A stretch of DNA of 64,000 nt from AP-15 sp963738185 (GTDB lineage Bacteria > Pseudomonadota > Alphaproteobacteria > ATCC43930 > CGMCC-115725). Shown here piece after piece: positions 22,784 through 31,622 of this stretch. The first letter of the stretch is position 1. Each line of letters opens with the position of its first letter. Below the pieces are notes generated by a model, which saw only the letters and a list, made by a program, of their open reading frames with translations, was not told where the DNA came from and searched no databases. The translations under genes and the position numbers were made by a program. The DNA lies in the NCBI GenBank assembly GCA_963738185.1, contig CAVTVA010000003.1:2852001-2916000 (forward strand), read 5' to 3'.

Positions 22784-24952
22784 TTATTCGCCGCGCGAGT
22801 CCTTGGCAGAGGCAGCGGCGGGGGCGAGGCCGGGCGGGTGGATCGGATTGGCGTAGCTCGCCTTGATCAGGGTCAGGGTCTGCTCTTCCTTGCTCATCCG
22901 CGAAAAGGCGGCGGCCACATCATCGGGCGATGCCCCGCCGGCACCGGCCCCCCAATCCTGCTGCTTGGAGATCGCGGTGACATTCTTGCCCATGGTCAGC
23001 GGCGGCAGCGGCGCGCGTGCGATGTCCTCGACCCGCTTCGACAGCTGGTCGAGGCGCGGCACGATATCGGAGAGGGTCGCGATCAGCGCCGCCTTTTCCG
23101 ACCGCTCGCCGGCCAGCATCTTGGCCAGATTGCCCGCGGCTGCCGCCTTGCCGGTCTCGAATTCCGTCCCTTGCCATTCCGCCTCGGGGACAAAGCCGGC
23201 GGCGTCGCATTTGGCGCCGGCGGCGACCAGGTGGTCATGCGCCTCAGCCAGCAGCTGCAAGGTCTGCTGCGAATGCCGGGCGCCGGCCTTGACCGCAGCG
23301 CAAAGCGCCCCGTCGGTCAGCTTGCCGATGCAGTCATGCGCCACATCCATCAGCGCTTGATGCCCCGATCCGCGCTTGCCCAGCGCGGCAGCGATCATCT
23401 CGATCACACCCTCCCCTTCGGCCGCGGCGGGATGCCGAGACGTGCCAACCACGGCGTTGCCGCCCGGCCGGGATTGGCGCGGCGGCGGGAGCTCGGGGTC
23501 GCGAGCCGTATCGACCGCGGCCTCCTCGGTGGGGGCGGCACCCGCCGCTTGCAGCGCATCGCGCGCCTGGCTCAGGCGGCTTTTTTCCGCGAACAGAAGC
23601 CCATCCATCCCGATGCATTTGTCGACCGCATGATAGGCGAGGTCGAGCAGCGCCTGGTCACCCAGGCTCGGCTTGGATTTGGCGAGCAGCGCGGCAGCGA
23701 ATTTCTGCAGCTTTGGGCCGCGCGCCCGGCACAGATCGGCCACACGGGCCGCCCCCGCCGCGCCGGCCGCCATGGTCAGAACCTCCTCTATGTCCGGGCC
23801 GCCTGGCGCGCCGCTGATTTCGGCATCGTCCAGGATCTCCTCGGTCTCCTCGGCCACCAGCGCATTCAGAAACCCGCACAGCTCGGCGATGATCGCTTGC
23901 AGCCGCGCCGGCTGGGGTGAACCGTCGCCTTCCATCGCCGCTTCGATCGCCAGACTGTCCTCGAGCCAATCGAGATCGAGGATGATGCGGGCGACGTGGC
24001 CGACATCCAACAGCGCCTTGGTCAGCGCGGCCTGCGCCGATTTCTGTCCCGTCTTGTTGCCGTCATCGGCCGAGGGCGGCCCGTCCTTGTCGATCTTCGC
24101 CTTCCACGCGGCGACGATCCTCGCTTTGACCTGGTCGAGCTGCGCCGTGGTGTAGCGCTGTGCATTGCTCGGGCGATTGATAAAGTTCCAGGCGGCGCGG
24201 ATGTGCCTTTCGGTATCGATCGGGTAGCGCTTCTTGCCGTCTGCCTGATAGCCCGGATCGGCGTAGTCCACCGAGCCATAAGGAGTGTCCTCGCCAGCCT
24301 TGCTTTGGGCCTTTTCGAGCACGCCTTCAGCGGTTGCGATTGCATTTCTCGCCGCGGCGATCAGCCCCGCCCCAGATCCCTCGCCCTCGCTCGAACGGGC
24401 GAAACCGGCGAACGGCGCCTGCTCCTGGCATTTCAGCGCCTCGGCCTTGGCCAGGTGCCGATGCTCGGCCACGCCGCAGGCCCAGATTTGCATCGGCGGA
24501 TTGAACTGGGTCTCGGGCATTATCAAAGCTCCTGCGGCTTTCCAATAGTCGAACACCGCCTCGGGATTGGCCGGGCGGTCGACCAGAGAAATTTCATTGA
24601 GAACGAGGCCGGTGATCGATTTGTAGTCGGCCGGATCGCGTCGGGTCACGAGGCCGCCAATGGAGTAGCCCTTGTAGACGCCCTCAACCACCTTCTGCCA
24701 AGCCTGGTCATCGACAATCCGGGCGCCGACGTAGAGGCCCTTGTCGTCGACCGTCGCTTCCCTGGCGACGCCAACCGCCGACAACTGGTGCATCTCGCGG
24801 ATGTTGGCAAACCGCATATAGTCGCCGAGTGCCGCGATCAGTGCCTCTCGCCTTACGACTTCGCCCTGGTCGTCGCGCGCTTCGGTAGAGGCATAGCCCC
24901 ACACCTCGCGTCTTTCGACATCGACCTTGGCGATCGGCAGGTAGATTTTCAT
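22784..24952 (-). CDS. Prohead protease (XkdF-type) fused to a scaffold-like C-terminus
   Basis: 722 residues in three parts. Residues 1-160 (KIYLPIAKVDVERREVWGYA ... HQLSAVGVAREATVDDKGL ... EISLVDRPANPEAVFDYWK) match the XkdF-like prohead serine protease, with a conserved histidine and S/D motif. A middle block YPIDTERHIRAAWNFINRP near residue 250 is a DUF6582-like module. The C-terminal part is Ala-rich and helical, ending with LSDIVPRLDQLSKRVEDIA and a low-complexity tail, as expected for an internal scaffold. The protease would cut scaffold and capsid N-termini during head maturation. It is followed by a hairpin and the capsid gene. Confidence 0.8.
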   Translation of the reverse strand: MKIYLPIAKVDVERREVWGYASTEARDDQGEVVRREALIAALGDYMRFANIREMHQLSAVGVAREATVDDKGLYVGARIVDDQAWQKVVEGVYKGYSIGGLVTRRDPADYKSITGLVLNEISLVDRPANPEAVFDYWKAAGALIMPETQFNPPMQIWACGVAEHRHLAKAEALKCQEQAPFAGFARSSEGEGSGAGLIAAARNAIATAEGVLEKAQSKAGEDTPYGSVDYADPGYQADGKKRYPIDTERHIRAAWNFINRPSNAQRYTTAQLDQVKARIVAAWKAKIDKDGPPSADDGNKTGQKSAQAALTKALLDVGHVARIILDLDWLEDSLAIEAAMEGDGSPQPARLQAIIAELCGFLNALVAEETEEILDDAEISGAPGGPDIEEVLTMAAGAAGAARVADLCRARGPKLQKFAAALLAKSKPSLGDQALLDLAYHAVDKCIGMDGLLFAEKSRLSQARDALQAAGAAPTEEAAVDTARDPELPPPRQSRPGGNAVVGTSRHPAAAEGEGVIEMIAAALGKRGSGHQALMDVAHDCIGKLTDGALCAAVKAGARHSQQTLQLLAEAHDHLVAAGAKCDAAGFVPEAEWQGTEFETGKAAAAGNLAKMLAGERSEKAALIATLSDIVPRLDQLSKRVEDIARAPLPPLTMGKNVTAISKQQDWGAGAGGASPDDVAAAFSRMSKEEQTLTLIKASYANPIHPPGLAPAAASAKDSRGE

Positions 24953-25048
24953 GATCCGATTTCACACCTTGGTTTGGCGATGCGACAGCGGCCGGCGACT
25001 GCCATAGCCGCCTCCGGATGTTTCAGCCTGGCCCAATTGCCGAAGGAT

Positions 25049-25426
25049 TTAAGGGCCCGGCGGCGCGCACAGCACTGTCGAGTTGAGCTTCAGCACCCGG
25101 CCGTCGCTGAGGTTGGCGGTCGCCTCGAGGACATAGGTGGCGCCAATGGCCGAGACCGGCATGCCGCCGACCGAGGCCACCGAAAAATAACCCATCCTGG
25201 TCTGCAGCGAGCCGTCGAGCGGCGAGCGCAGCTGGATCAGGGTCTGTGCCGACGCCGACAAAATGCGTGCCTGCGGTGTCGGATCTACCGCCGTTTGGTA
25301 AGGCGCCAGCGTACACATCCAGCTTGTCGACACGATTGTCGCGGCGCCCATATCGGCGGTGAACTCAAAGACGAAGTTGTCGATTTCATTCGCTTCTATC
25401 GGATCGAAGGCAGCGGGCAGGCGCAT
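25049..25426 (-). CDS. Hypothetical phage structural protein
   Basis: 125 residues starting MRLPAAFDPIEANEIDNFVF, with blocks SWMCTLAPYQTAVDPTPQAR and GATYVLEATANLSDGRVLKL. The protein is beta-rich with a single Cys in the first block, and resembles phage proteins that have no assigned role. The start is chosen at 25426 because the coding-like region begins there. The frame is open further upstream only as a shadow of the next gene. Confidence 0.6.
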   Translation of the reverse strand: MRLPAAFDPIEANEIDNFVFEFTADMGAATIVSTSWMCTLAPYQTAVDPTPQARILSASAQTLIQLRSPLDGSLQTRMGYFSVASVGGMPVSAIGATYVLEATANLSDGRVLKLNSTVLCAPPGP

Positions 25427-25427
25427 C

Positions 25428-26120
25428 TCAACTCCTCCTGACCAGGCGAACCCGGCCCGGCGTCGCGAGCAACCGGGTCCGACCGGGTCCTGATTCCAGC
25501 GAGAGCAATAAGGCAGGCGACGTTCCGGGCCACCCCAGTGGGAGCATCGCATCGGCGATGACCCTCGCTCCGGTGGCCAACCACTCGACCAAGCCGCTGT
25601 CGTCCCGGACCAGCGCGGCCAGCGCTTCCGCCATTGGTCCCGAACCGCAGCGAACTGCCGCGAGACACTCGGCGGCGCTTCCCGTCCGAGGCAGCAACAA
25701 AGCAACGGCTTCGGCAAGGGCGCCAAGCTTCCCATGTACAGCCGCAGCCCCTTCGAGCGGCACCAGCGCATCGGCGACGAGCTGAGCGGCGCCGGACCAT
25801 TCAACCGGGCCCGATATGTCCCCCCGGAGCCGCGCCGGGCTCTCGACCGCGACGCCGCGATCCGAGCGCATCGTGGCGCTGGCCTCGATGGGCAGCGGCC
25901 TACCGCCAGTCGCACCGGCCGAGGTGGCCGCAAGCGACTCGAAGGGCACCGGGCTGTCGCTCGACGCTCGCCCGGAGCTCTCAACTGCGACCGCACGGTC
26001 GGCGGCCTGCGTCGCGAGGTTGGCAGAGGCGAGGCCGACATCGGTTGTGACCATGGTGGTCGGCGACGGCAGCGAAAACAGCTTCATCCGGCTCGGCGGT
26101 GATTGGTAGAGCGACGGCAC
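25428..26120 (-). CDS. Phage-cluster repeat protein (VESxAxxxxDxxxPxE repeats)
   Basis: 230 residues starting MPSLYQSPPSRMKLFSLPSP. The rest is built from imperfect short repeats of the form V-E-S/W-x-A-x4-D-x3-P-x-E (VAVESSGRASSDSPVPFES, RPLPIEASATMRSDRGVAVE, DISGPVEWSGAAQ). Such regular spacing suggests a beta-solenoid or fibrous structural element. No enzyme motif. It overlaps none of its neighbours; the next gene begins 2 bases after it. Confidence 0.55.
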   Translation of the reverse strand: MPSLYQSPPSRMKLFSLPSPTTMVTTDVGLASANLATQAADRAVAVESSGRASSDSPVPFESLAATSAGATGGRPLPIEASATMRSDRGVAVESPARLRGDISGPVEWSGAAQLVADALVPLEGAAAVHGKLGALAEAVALLLPRTGSAAECLAAVRCGSGPMAEALAALVRDDSGLVEWLATGARVIADAMLPLGWPGTSPALLLSLESGPGRTRLLATPGRVRLVRRS

Positions 26121-26123
26121 GGT

Positions 26124-26816
26124 TCAGCCTCCGCCCGCGTAGATGTCCCAGATTTCCGAGGGCGCCAGCGCGCGATTGTAAACCCGCGCCTCGAACAGAT
26201 CGCCGTCGAGCCATTGCGAGCCGGTCGTGTGGTTCTCGTCGGTGCCGAAATAAAGGCTCTGCGCGCTCGCGACGATCGCCCCGGTTTGCGCCGCCGAGCC
26301 GATCAGCACACCATCGAGATAGAGGCGCATCAACACCCCGTCGTAGGTGCCCGCCAGCCAGTGGTCCGCAGTCGCATCGACTGTCCCCGCGGAGACGCTG
26401 GCTGTCCCGTTGCTGGTGGCGACGTACCAGTAATATGGCCCGCTGGACGCAAAGGCGGCCTGAAGCAGCCAGCCGACGCTGCCGTTCCACTTGGCGACCA
26501 ACCGTGCGCCCGCGGCGCCGAGAACACTGATCTTGAAATGAACGCAGACGCTGATCGCCGTCGCGAGGTTGGGAAATCCGGGCGCGTTGACCCAGGTAGA
26601 GGCGCCGTCGAACCGCAGCGCCCCTCCAGGGGCCGGGAGGCGCGGCTGATCATCCACCCATGCCGGGAAGGCGCCCCCTGGGCCGCCATCAATGGCGTAG
26701 CCGCTGATGTCGTGCAGCACCGCGCCGGCGCCCTCAAAAAACGGCCAGCAGCCGACGAGCCCCTTGGCCGTGGTCTTCCACGGCTGGATGCGCGGGATTT
26801 TGGGGAGCGCCGGCAT
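26124..26816 (-). CDS. LamG/concanavalin-like phage protein
   Basis: 230 residues with the LamG-like jelly-roll pattern: GCWPFFEGAGAVLHDISGYA, ALRFDGASTWVNAPGFPNL, DHWLAGTYDGVLMRLYLDGV and the terminal LFEARVYNRALAPSEIWDIY that ends nearly all such domains. These domains bind glycans or surfaces in tail fibres and adhesins. The gene ends 4 bases before the repeat protein gene and overlaps the stop of the structural protein upstream. Its likely role is as a virion surface or adsorption component. Confidence 0.8.
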   Translation of the reverse strand: MPALPKIPRIQPWKTTAKGLVGCWPFFEGAGAVLHDISGYAIDGGPGGAFPAWVDDQPRLPAPGGALRFDGASTWVNAPGFPNLATAISVCVHFKISVLGAAGARLVAKWNGSVGWLLQAAFASSGPYYWYVATSNGTASVSAGTVDATADHWLAGTYDGVLMRLYLDGVLIGSAAQTGAIVASAQSLYFGTDENHTTGSQWLDGDLFEARVYNRALAPSEIWDIYAGGG

Positions 26817-27309
26817 CAGCTATTGGTGTATTGGGTGGGCGTGTATTTGAGCGTGGTGGCGCCCAAGGTCACGCCGAGATCGTGGACGATGAACACGCCC
26901 CAATGATCGGGCATCGTGCCGCCAAAGGCGTGCGCCACCGAGACCGGCCCGAACTCGTAGGCGCGGGCCGTTGTATCGGTCTGATTAATCAGCGCCGCTC
27001 GGCTCATCAGCTGCTTGACGCCGGCGGTGGCGAGCGTGAGGTTGGCGTCGCCGGCCGACGATGCGCCGCCGGAAAAGGTCGTGCCGCCATCCCACGAGCC
27101 GAACAGCCAGACCTCGATAACGGTGCCGGCGGTCGGGGCGGAACCGGGCGCGGCGATCGTGCCGCCAACGATCGAATCGACCGCCAGGTCGGCGGTGTTG
27201 TTGACGATGCTCGACTGCCGCCCGGCGAGCAGATTGGCGTCGCGGCCAGCGCCGATGTCGTAATCGTCAGAGCGCTCGGCGTGCCGTAGGACGGCTTTAA
27301 GGTGGTCAT
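26816..27309 (-). CDS. Phage structural protein (frameshifted near 27240)
   Basis: Begins MTTLKPSYGTPSALTITTS at 27309 in one frame; from about 27240 a neighbouring frame continues DANLLAGRQSSIVNNTADLA ... IEVWLFGSWDGGTTFSGG ... and ends with the 63-residue open segment MSRAALINQTDTTARAYEFG ... TLKYTPTQYTNS. Joined by one base it gives about 165 residues with an uninterrupted beta-rich pattern, similar to phage virion proteins that bind to the capsid or tail. Without the correction the last 63 residues would look like a separate gene. Confidence 0.6.
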
Positions 27310-27461
27310 CTTTGCCACCCCTCCTCGCGTAAGACCATGACTTTATTCACCCAAGCTGCGATCGGATATTGCCGAAGATTGGCGATTTTAATAACATCCA
27401 GTGCGGCATAGATCCTTGTCGCCTCGCTCGATTGCCGATTGATCGCAATGTTGTCAGCCAT
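27306..27461 (-). CDS. Small hypothetical phage protein
   Basis: 51 residues from ATG 27461: MADNIAINRQSSEATRIYAA ... KVMVLREEGWQR. The longer reading from 27509 adds basic residues and is less likely. It overlaps the start of the downstream gene by 4 bases. Family not recognised. Confidence 0.45.
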   Translation of the reverse strand: MADNIAINRQSSEATRIYAALDVIKIANLRQYPIAAWVNKVMVLREEGWQR

Positions 27462-27465
27462 TTTG

Positions 27466-27828
27466 TTACGGCTGCGACGCTGTGATGGCGAAGGCTTCGG
27501 TCTCGCCACAATCGGCTGCGGCTATGCCGTTCGCCCCGACCACAACATTCGATCCACTGATGACAAAATCGGTCGCGTTCTTATTTACCGGCGTGAGCGC
27601 GAACGTAACCGGGTTGCCGTCGCCGCCGGAAATCGAGAGCTGCGATACGACGGTTCCAGCCGGCACCTCGCAGGCCTCGCCGACGTTGGACGGATTGATG
27701 ACCAGCGCCAGCGCCGGCGGCGCGATCACGATGGTGAGGGTGCCCGAGACTGTAGCCGCCTGCCCTGAGGCAACGGTCGCAAATCCGAGCGGCGCGGCAA
27801 CGACAAAAGCGCGAAACAGGGAACGCAT
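27466..27828 (-). CDS. Exported Ig-like/beta protein
   Basis: 120 residues with a Sec signal peptide (MRSLFRAFVVAAPLGFATVASGQA) and a mature beta-rich part containing VAGTVVS-like strands, ISGGDGNPVTFALTPVNK and NVVVGANGIAAADC. The pattern VSGTLTIVIAPPALALVINP resembles cadherin/Ig-type folds. Two cysteines (EACEVP, AADCGE) could form a disulphide. It is another export-signal-bearing product inside a virion gene cluster. Confidence 0.6.
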   Translation of the reverse strand: MRSLFRAFVVAAPLGFATVASGQAATVSGTLTIVIAPPALALVINPSNVGEACEVPAGTVVSQLSISGGDGNPVTFALTPVNKNATDFVISGSNVVVGANGIAAADCGETEAFAITASQP

Positions 27829-27839
27829 GTTGACACCGT

Positions 27840-28067
27840 TCAGTTGCTGGCGAGGATCGGGGCTGTTGATGAATCAAGTATCGCGCTCGCCAGGTCTTCG
27901 ATCCGCCGCGCGCAATGCTCGAGCGCATCGACGATTTCGGCCCACGGGCGTTCTGATGTTTTCGGATAGAGTGTGCCGGCGAGGCGCCGGATCTCGGACG
28001 CGACCTGCCGGGGCGCGCTGAAGCTTGTGTCGTCCATCGTCTTCCCGCTGTTCAGCTCGTAAGCCAT
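27840..28067 (-). CDS. Small hypothetical phage protein
   Basis: 75 residues (MAYELNSGKTMDDTSFSAPR ... IEDLASAILDSSTAP). The central IRRLAGTLYPKTSERPWAEI and ALEHCARRIEDLASAIL are helical. The gene overlaps the end of the DUF1906 gene by about 16 bases, so the second methionine (28037) may be the real start. Family not recognised. Confidence 0.45.
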   Translation of the reverse strand: MAYELNSGKTMDDTSFSAPRQVASEIRRLAGTLYPKTSERPWAEIVDALEHCARRIEDLASAILDSSTAPILASN

Positions 28068-28759
28068 GTCGGCAGCGCGCCAAAGGCGTCAGCCATCACC
28101 ACGTCGCGGTCGATCGCGACCCCGACCATTGGCGACGGCGCCAGCGCCTGCACCATCTGATAGCCGCGATACGGGATGGCGGGCACGGTCGAGGCCGATT
28201 TCCAGTAGCTCTTGACCCGCAGCCGCCAATAGAGCTCGTCGCCGGAAAGCGGCTGATTGGCGCCGACGTAGAGGCCCGGCTGAAACCCGGCGGCTTCAAC
28301 GGCGCCCGCCCAGGCGTTGCAATAGGCGATTGTGTCGGCCGCGGTCGCCCAGCTCGCCACTCCTTCGAGGTCGAGCCATAAGCTCAAGCCCCAGCCCAAA
28401 CCCAAGCCCGCCCCCACGGACGCAGTGGGCAGCCCGATCGCGGCGGCGTTGCGCGCCGCTGCGTGGCCGTATTGCTGGCCCAGCGCCGCCGATGGCGCCC
28501 AGCCGGGCCGCGGGCAATGCTGCACCGCCATCAGCGCCAGGCCGGCGCCGAGGATCGCCTGCGCCTCGGCCGTCGAAAGGTCGCTCGGGTTCTGCGGCTC
28601 GGTGCGCGACAAATAGCGCAGCGCAAAGCGAAACCCGGCCCCGAACAGTGCGCTCGCCGTGTCGGCAACGATCGCCGTGTCGCTGTCAAAGCCCTGCGCG
28701 CCTGGCGTGGCCACGGCGATGGCGCCGGCGAAGCTCATTGGCTCGGTCATCTCGTGCAC
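28052..28759 (-). CDS. DUF1906 glycoside-hydrolase-like endolysin candidate
   Basis: 235 residues. The opening GAQGFDSDTAIVADTASAL and RFALRYLSRTEP, the middle GLGLGWGLSLWLDLEGVASW and the C-terminal WRLRVKSYWKSASTVP, YRGYQMVQALAPSPMVGVAI DRDV-like segment match the DUF1906/Rv2525c TIM-barrel family, related to glycoside hydrolase 25 and found in phage lysins. The acid residues in LWLDLEG lie where the catalytic carboxylates are expected. The gene lies between the 28-residue membrane ORF and a row of small genes, and could act as cell-wall hydrolase. Confidence 0.78.
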   Translation of the reverse strand: MHEMTEPMSFAGAIAVATPGAQGFDSDTAIVADTASALFGAGFRFALRYLSRTEPQNPSDLSTAEAQAILGAGLALMAVQHCPRPGWAPSAALGQQYGHAAARNAAAIGLPTASVGAGLGLGWGLSLWLDLEGVASWATAADTIAYCNAWAGAVEAAGFQPGLYVGANQPLSGDELYWRLRVKSYWKSASTVPAIPYRGYQMVQALAPSPMVGVAIDRDVVMADAFGALPTWLTS

Positions 28760-29001
28760 CGCCTCGATAGGTCCGTGTTACCCGCCTCGCCTGCGATCCG
28801 CGCCCGCTCGGCAGACAGCATTCCGCTCAATCCTTCGGGCACAGCACGAGAAGAAGGATGACGAGCGCCGCCGCGAGGCAGAAGACCTCCCAGGCCAACT
28901 CGTTGCCGGTCATCTCTTCAGTCCGCTGCTGGTCCGCGCGTCCCGCCGAAAGCGTGCCGTTGGCTGCTTCGCCGCTGGGTCGCTGCGGGCCTCGGCGCTG
29001 C
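28760..29001. other. Stretch with one candidate mini-gene
   Basis: No gene of normal length. A 28-codon membrane-peptide ORF on the minus strand (28827-28913) is listed separately. No tRNA, hairpin terminator or attachment-site-like repeat is visible. Confidence 0.45.
28827..28913 (-). CDS. Candidate 28-residue single-span membrane peptide
   Basis: MTGNELAWEVFCLAAALVIL followed by LLVLCPKD, a perfect single transmembrane helix with charged ends, stopping at TGA 28827. There is a GAAGAG-like site upstream. Small membrane peptides beside endolysin genes often act in lysis, but conservation cannot be checked here. Confidence 0.4.
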   Translation of the reverse strand: MTGNELAWEVFCLAAALVILLLVLCPKD

Positions 29002-30081
29002 TCAAATGGTCGTGCCCTGCGCCCGCAAGTCGGCGCTGCCCTTGTAGGCGGCGGCGCCGGCCGGCAGGGTCAGGCGCAGCCATACGCCTTGCGCACCGGC
29101 GGCGTTGGGCGCGGCCCCGGAGGGCAAATTGCCGGCGCCCGGCACCGATGCGAAGGCCGGCTGGGTCACAAACGAACCCGCACCGGAGACCGGCGCCGTC
29201 TGGCGGTTGGTCGTCGTGTTGGCGTCGGCGAGCGCGGTGCAGAGCGCCAGATCGAGCAGCGCCCCCGAGGGCAGGGTCGGCGTCTCGCTGGCGATCTCGA
29301 TCTGCGCTCCGGTCAAGGCCGTCGTGCTGTTGTTGTTGACGATAAAGATCTTCTCGTAAAACACCCGCTGCGCCCCACCGGGGATATCAGCCGCCGCGGT
29401 CGAGAAGCAGCGGGTGATCGCCACCACCGCATTGGGCGAGCTCTCGAACAGCATGCCCTGGAGAATGCTGTAAACGCTGGTCGCATCGGGCAGCGTGGTC
29501 CAGTCGCGGCTGACCGCCACCACGTCGGCGCCATAGCCGGACGTGGCGATGATCTGGCGCAGCTGGTTGGCGCCGGTGCCGCCGGTGATGCGGATGATCT
29601 GACCCGCCGCGACCGAGGCGCCATCGCCCGCTTGCAATTTGGCGATCGGCGGCGTGGCGCCGCTGGTATTCGCCGACCCGGTCTGCATCGTGTGAGCGGA
29701 GACGACCGGAGTATGGGCGTAGACCGCTACGTCGCCGAGCGCCGCCGTGCCGCCGGGGTTCGCCAGCGAGCCAATGGCGCCCCCGGTAAGCACCGCCGCA
29801 AGCAGCCGCTCGAAGCTTTGCGCGCCGGTGACCGGAGTCGTGCCGTTCAAGCTCACCGCCGTCGGTGTTTGGATCACGCCGGTCGCATCGCGCCCGGTGA
29901 CCTGCATCTTGGTCGCGGTATCGCCGGGCGAGCTTGACACCACATCGACGGTGCCGGCCGGACTGATGTCGTAAAACGCGACCCGCTTAGTAAAATCGAC
30001 GGCACCGCCAACGATGACCCCGTCGGCTTCGGGCATGTTGACCGACCCATAGGCAACAATGTTGTTGGGTGTGACGCTCAT
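29002..30081 (-). CDS. Phage virion structural protein
   Basis: 359 residues starting MSVTPNNIVAYGSVNMPEAD, with VGGAVDFTKRVAFYDISPAG early, IRITGGTGANQLRQIIATSG in the middle and ARAGSADLRAQGTTI-like C-terminus. Beta-rich, no signal peptide. In many alphaproteobacterial prophages a protein with this opening follows the portal gene and is a large virion component, possibly a decoration or fibre protein. Gene order fits; the exact role is not known. Confidence 0.65.
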   Translation of the reverse strand: MSVTPNNIVAYGSVNMPEADGVIVGGAVDFTKRVAFYDISPAGTVDVVSSSPGDTATKMQVTGRDATGVIQTPTAVSLNGTTPVTGAQSFERLLAAVLTGGAIGSLANPGGTAALGDVAVYAHTPVVSAHTMQTGSANTSGATPPIAKLQAGDGASVAAGQIIRITGGTGANQLRQIIATSGYGADVVAVSRDWTTLPDATSVYSILQGMLFESSPNAVVAITRCFSTAAADIPGGAQRVFYEKIFIVNNNSTTALTGAQIEIASETPTLPSGALLDLALCTALADANTTTNRQTAPVSGAGSFVTQPAFASVPGAGNLPSGAAPNAAGAQGVWLRLTLPAGAAAYKGSADLRAQGTTI

Positions 30082-30241
30082 TTACGAAAGCTCCTGTTGA
30101 CAATTGGGCCGTCGCGAACACGTCAGCGGCGCCGCGGACCGGCGACGAGCGCTCTTGCAGCTGCAGCCGGGAGCGGGCTCGCGCCGCCTCTCCCGCGGCG
30201 CAGAACTTCAGACTATTTTCGGGATGCCAGACAGCGCCGGT

Positions 30242-31622
30242 CTATGATGCGTCCGGCGGCCTTACCGGCGATGGCAGCGGAAACGGGCCGCGTGCCGTTT
30301 GAAACAGCGTTTGATCGCCGCCTTCGACCGGAGCCAATCCGAGCAGGTCGCGGGCTTCGTTCAAAGTATAGACCCCGTCCTTGACATAGATGTCGAGGAT
30401 CGCGGCCTGGTCCTTGGGATCGTTCGATCGGACGTCGGACCAGATGAATTCGAGGTCGGCATGACCCATGCGGTCCTGAATGACGCTGTCGACAAGCCGC
30501 TTGACCCAGCTCGCCAGCGGCGCCAGCCCCTCTTTGATCGCAGTCTCCTGCGCCGACTGCGCGGTCGCCCGATTGACCTGCGGCGTAAACGCGGTCGGCG
30601 GCAACGAAAAGGCATAGCAGACGATGCGGGCCAGCCACTCGTCAAACTCGTCCTTGTAGGGCGCTTCCTTGAAGGCCTGGTATTTGGCGCCGGTCGGGGC
30701 CCAAATCAGCCGAGTGCGGCTGCCGGTATTGCCGGCGAGGATCGAGTTCGAACCATTCCTGGAACTGGGAAATCTGTTCGGCGTTCCAGCCATCCGGCGC
30801 GTTCAGCAGCCCGGGGGGCACATTGCCCTCGGTAAAGTGCTGCAGCTGCATCAGCTGCCGGCGCAGGCCGATGTTGATCGTCATCACGATCTGTTCGCAC
30901 GGCCCGAAACCATAGGCCTTGTGCGGCCGCTTGTTGCGCGGCAGATAAAGCAGATCGTCTGCGGTCAAGAGCCGCCACGGACGCCCATGGATGATCTGCT
31001 CGTAAGCCGGCGCCGGCGGCTGCGGGCGTCGTCCGGTGTCGTCGATCAGGACCTTGATCGTCGCCCCATCGACAATGTCGAGGCCGATCACGTCGCCGGC
31101 GCGGTTGCGGCGCATCTCGAGGGCTGGCGCATCCAGAACCAACAGGTCCTCGAGCAGTTCGCGCAGCCAGGTCGCAAAGGGCTGCTCGCCATCGGGTTTG
31201 CGCCAAAACGCGGTCAATTTGGCGATGCGATCGGCCGCGTCGGTCGCCGGCCGCTTCTCGTCGCGCGACCGGATCGCCCAGTCCAGCTGCTCGATCTGAT
31301 CCTTGCGAGTCTCGATCGCCAGCCGCGTGATGTCGTGGTTTTCAGCCAGCGCGCGCAGCTCGAAAAAGCCAATCGGCTCATACGAGCGCGGCGTGTAGAT
31401 CGTATTGTAGCCGACCGGGAAATCCCACACCCGGGTGCGCTCGCGCTCGGGCGGGACCAGCGGATAGCCGGGGGAAAAAATCCCCTGGTCAGGTTGAAAG
31501 ACATCGCGGAACTGGGTGATGTCATTTTGCGAGCCAAAGCCGCCCCAGCTGTAGGAGGCGAGCGACGTGCGTTTTCCGCCGGACGGGGGCATCGGACTAC
31601 CTCGGAAAGCCATGCGCGCCAA
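30242..31622 (-). CDS. Portal protein (frameshifted near 30746)
   Basis: The first frame (start 31622) carries GYNTIYTPRSYEPIGFFELR, ENHDITRLAIETRKDQIEQL and LLYLPRNKRPHKAYGFGPCE and runs to QEWFE. The second continues DSILAGNTGSRTRLIWAPTG and ends with LNEARDLLGLAPVEGGDQ at 30242. Removing one base near 30746 joins QEWF-(D)-SILAGNTG perfectly, giving about 460 residues. The LPPTAFTPQVNRATAQSAQE block is characteristic of portals of this group. It forms the 12-mer ring through which DNA is packaged and released. Located downstream of terminase, after an inserted block of exported proteins. Confidence 0.83.
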
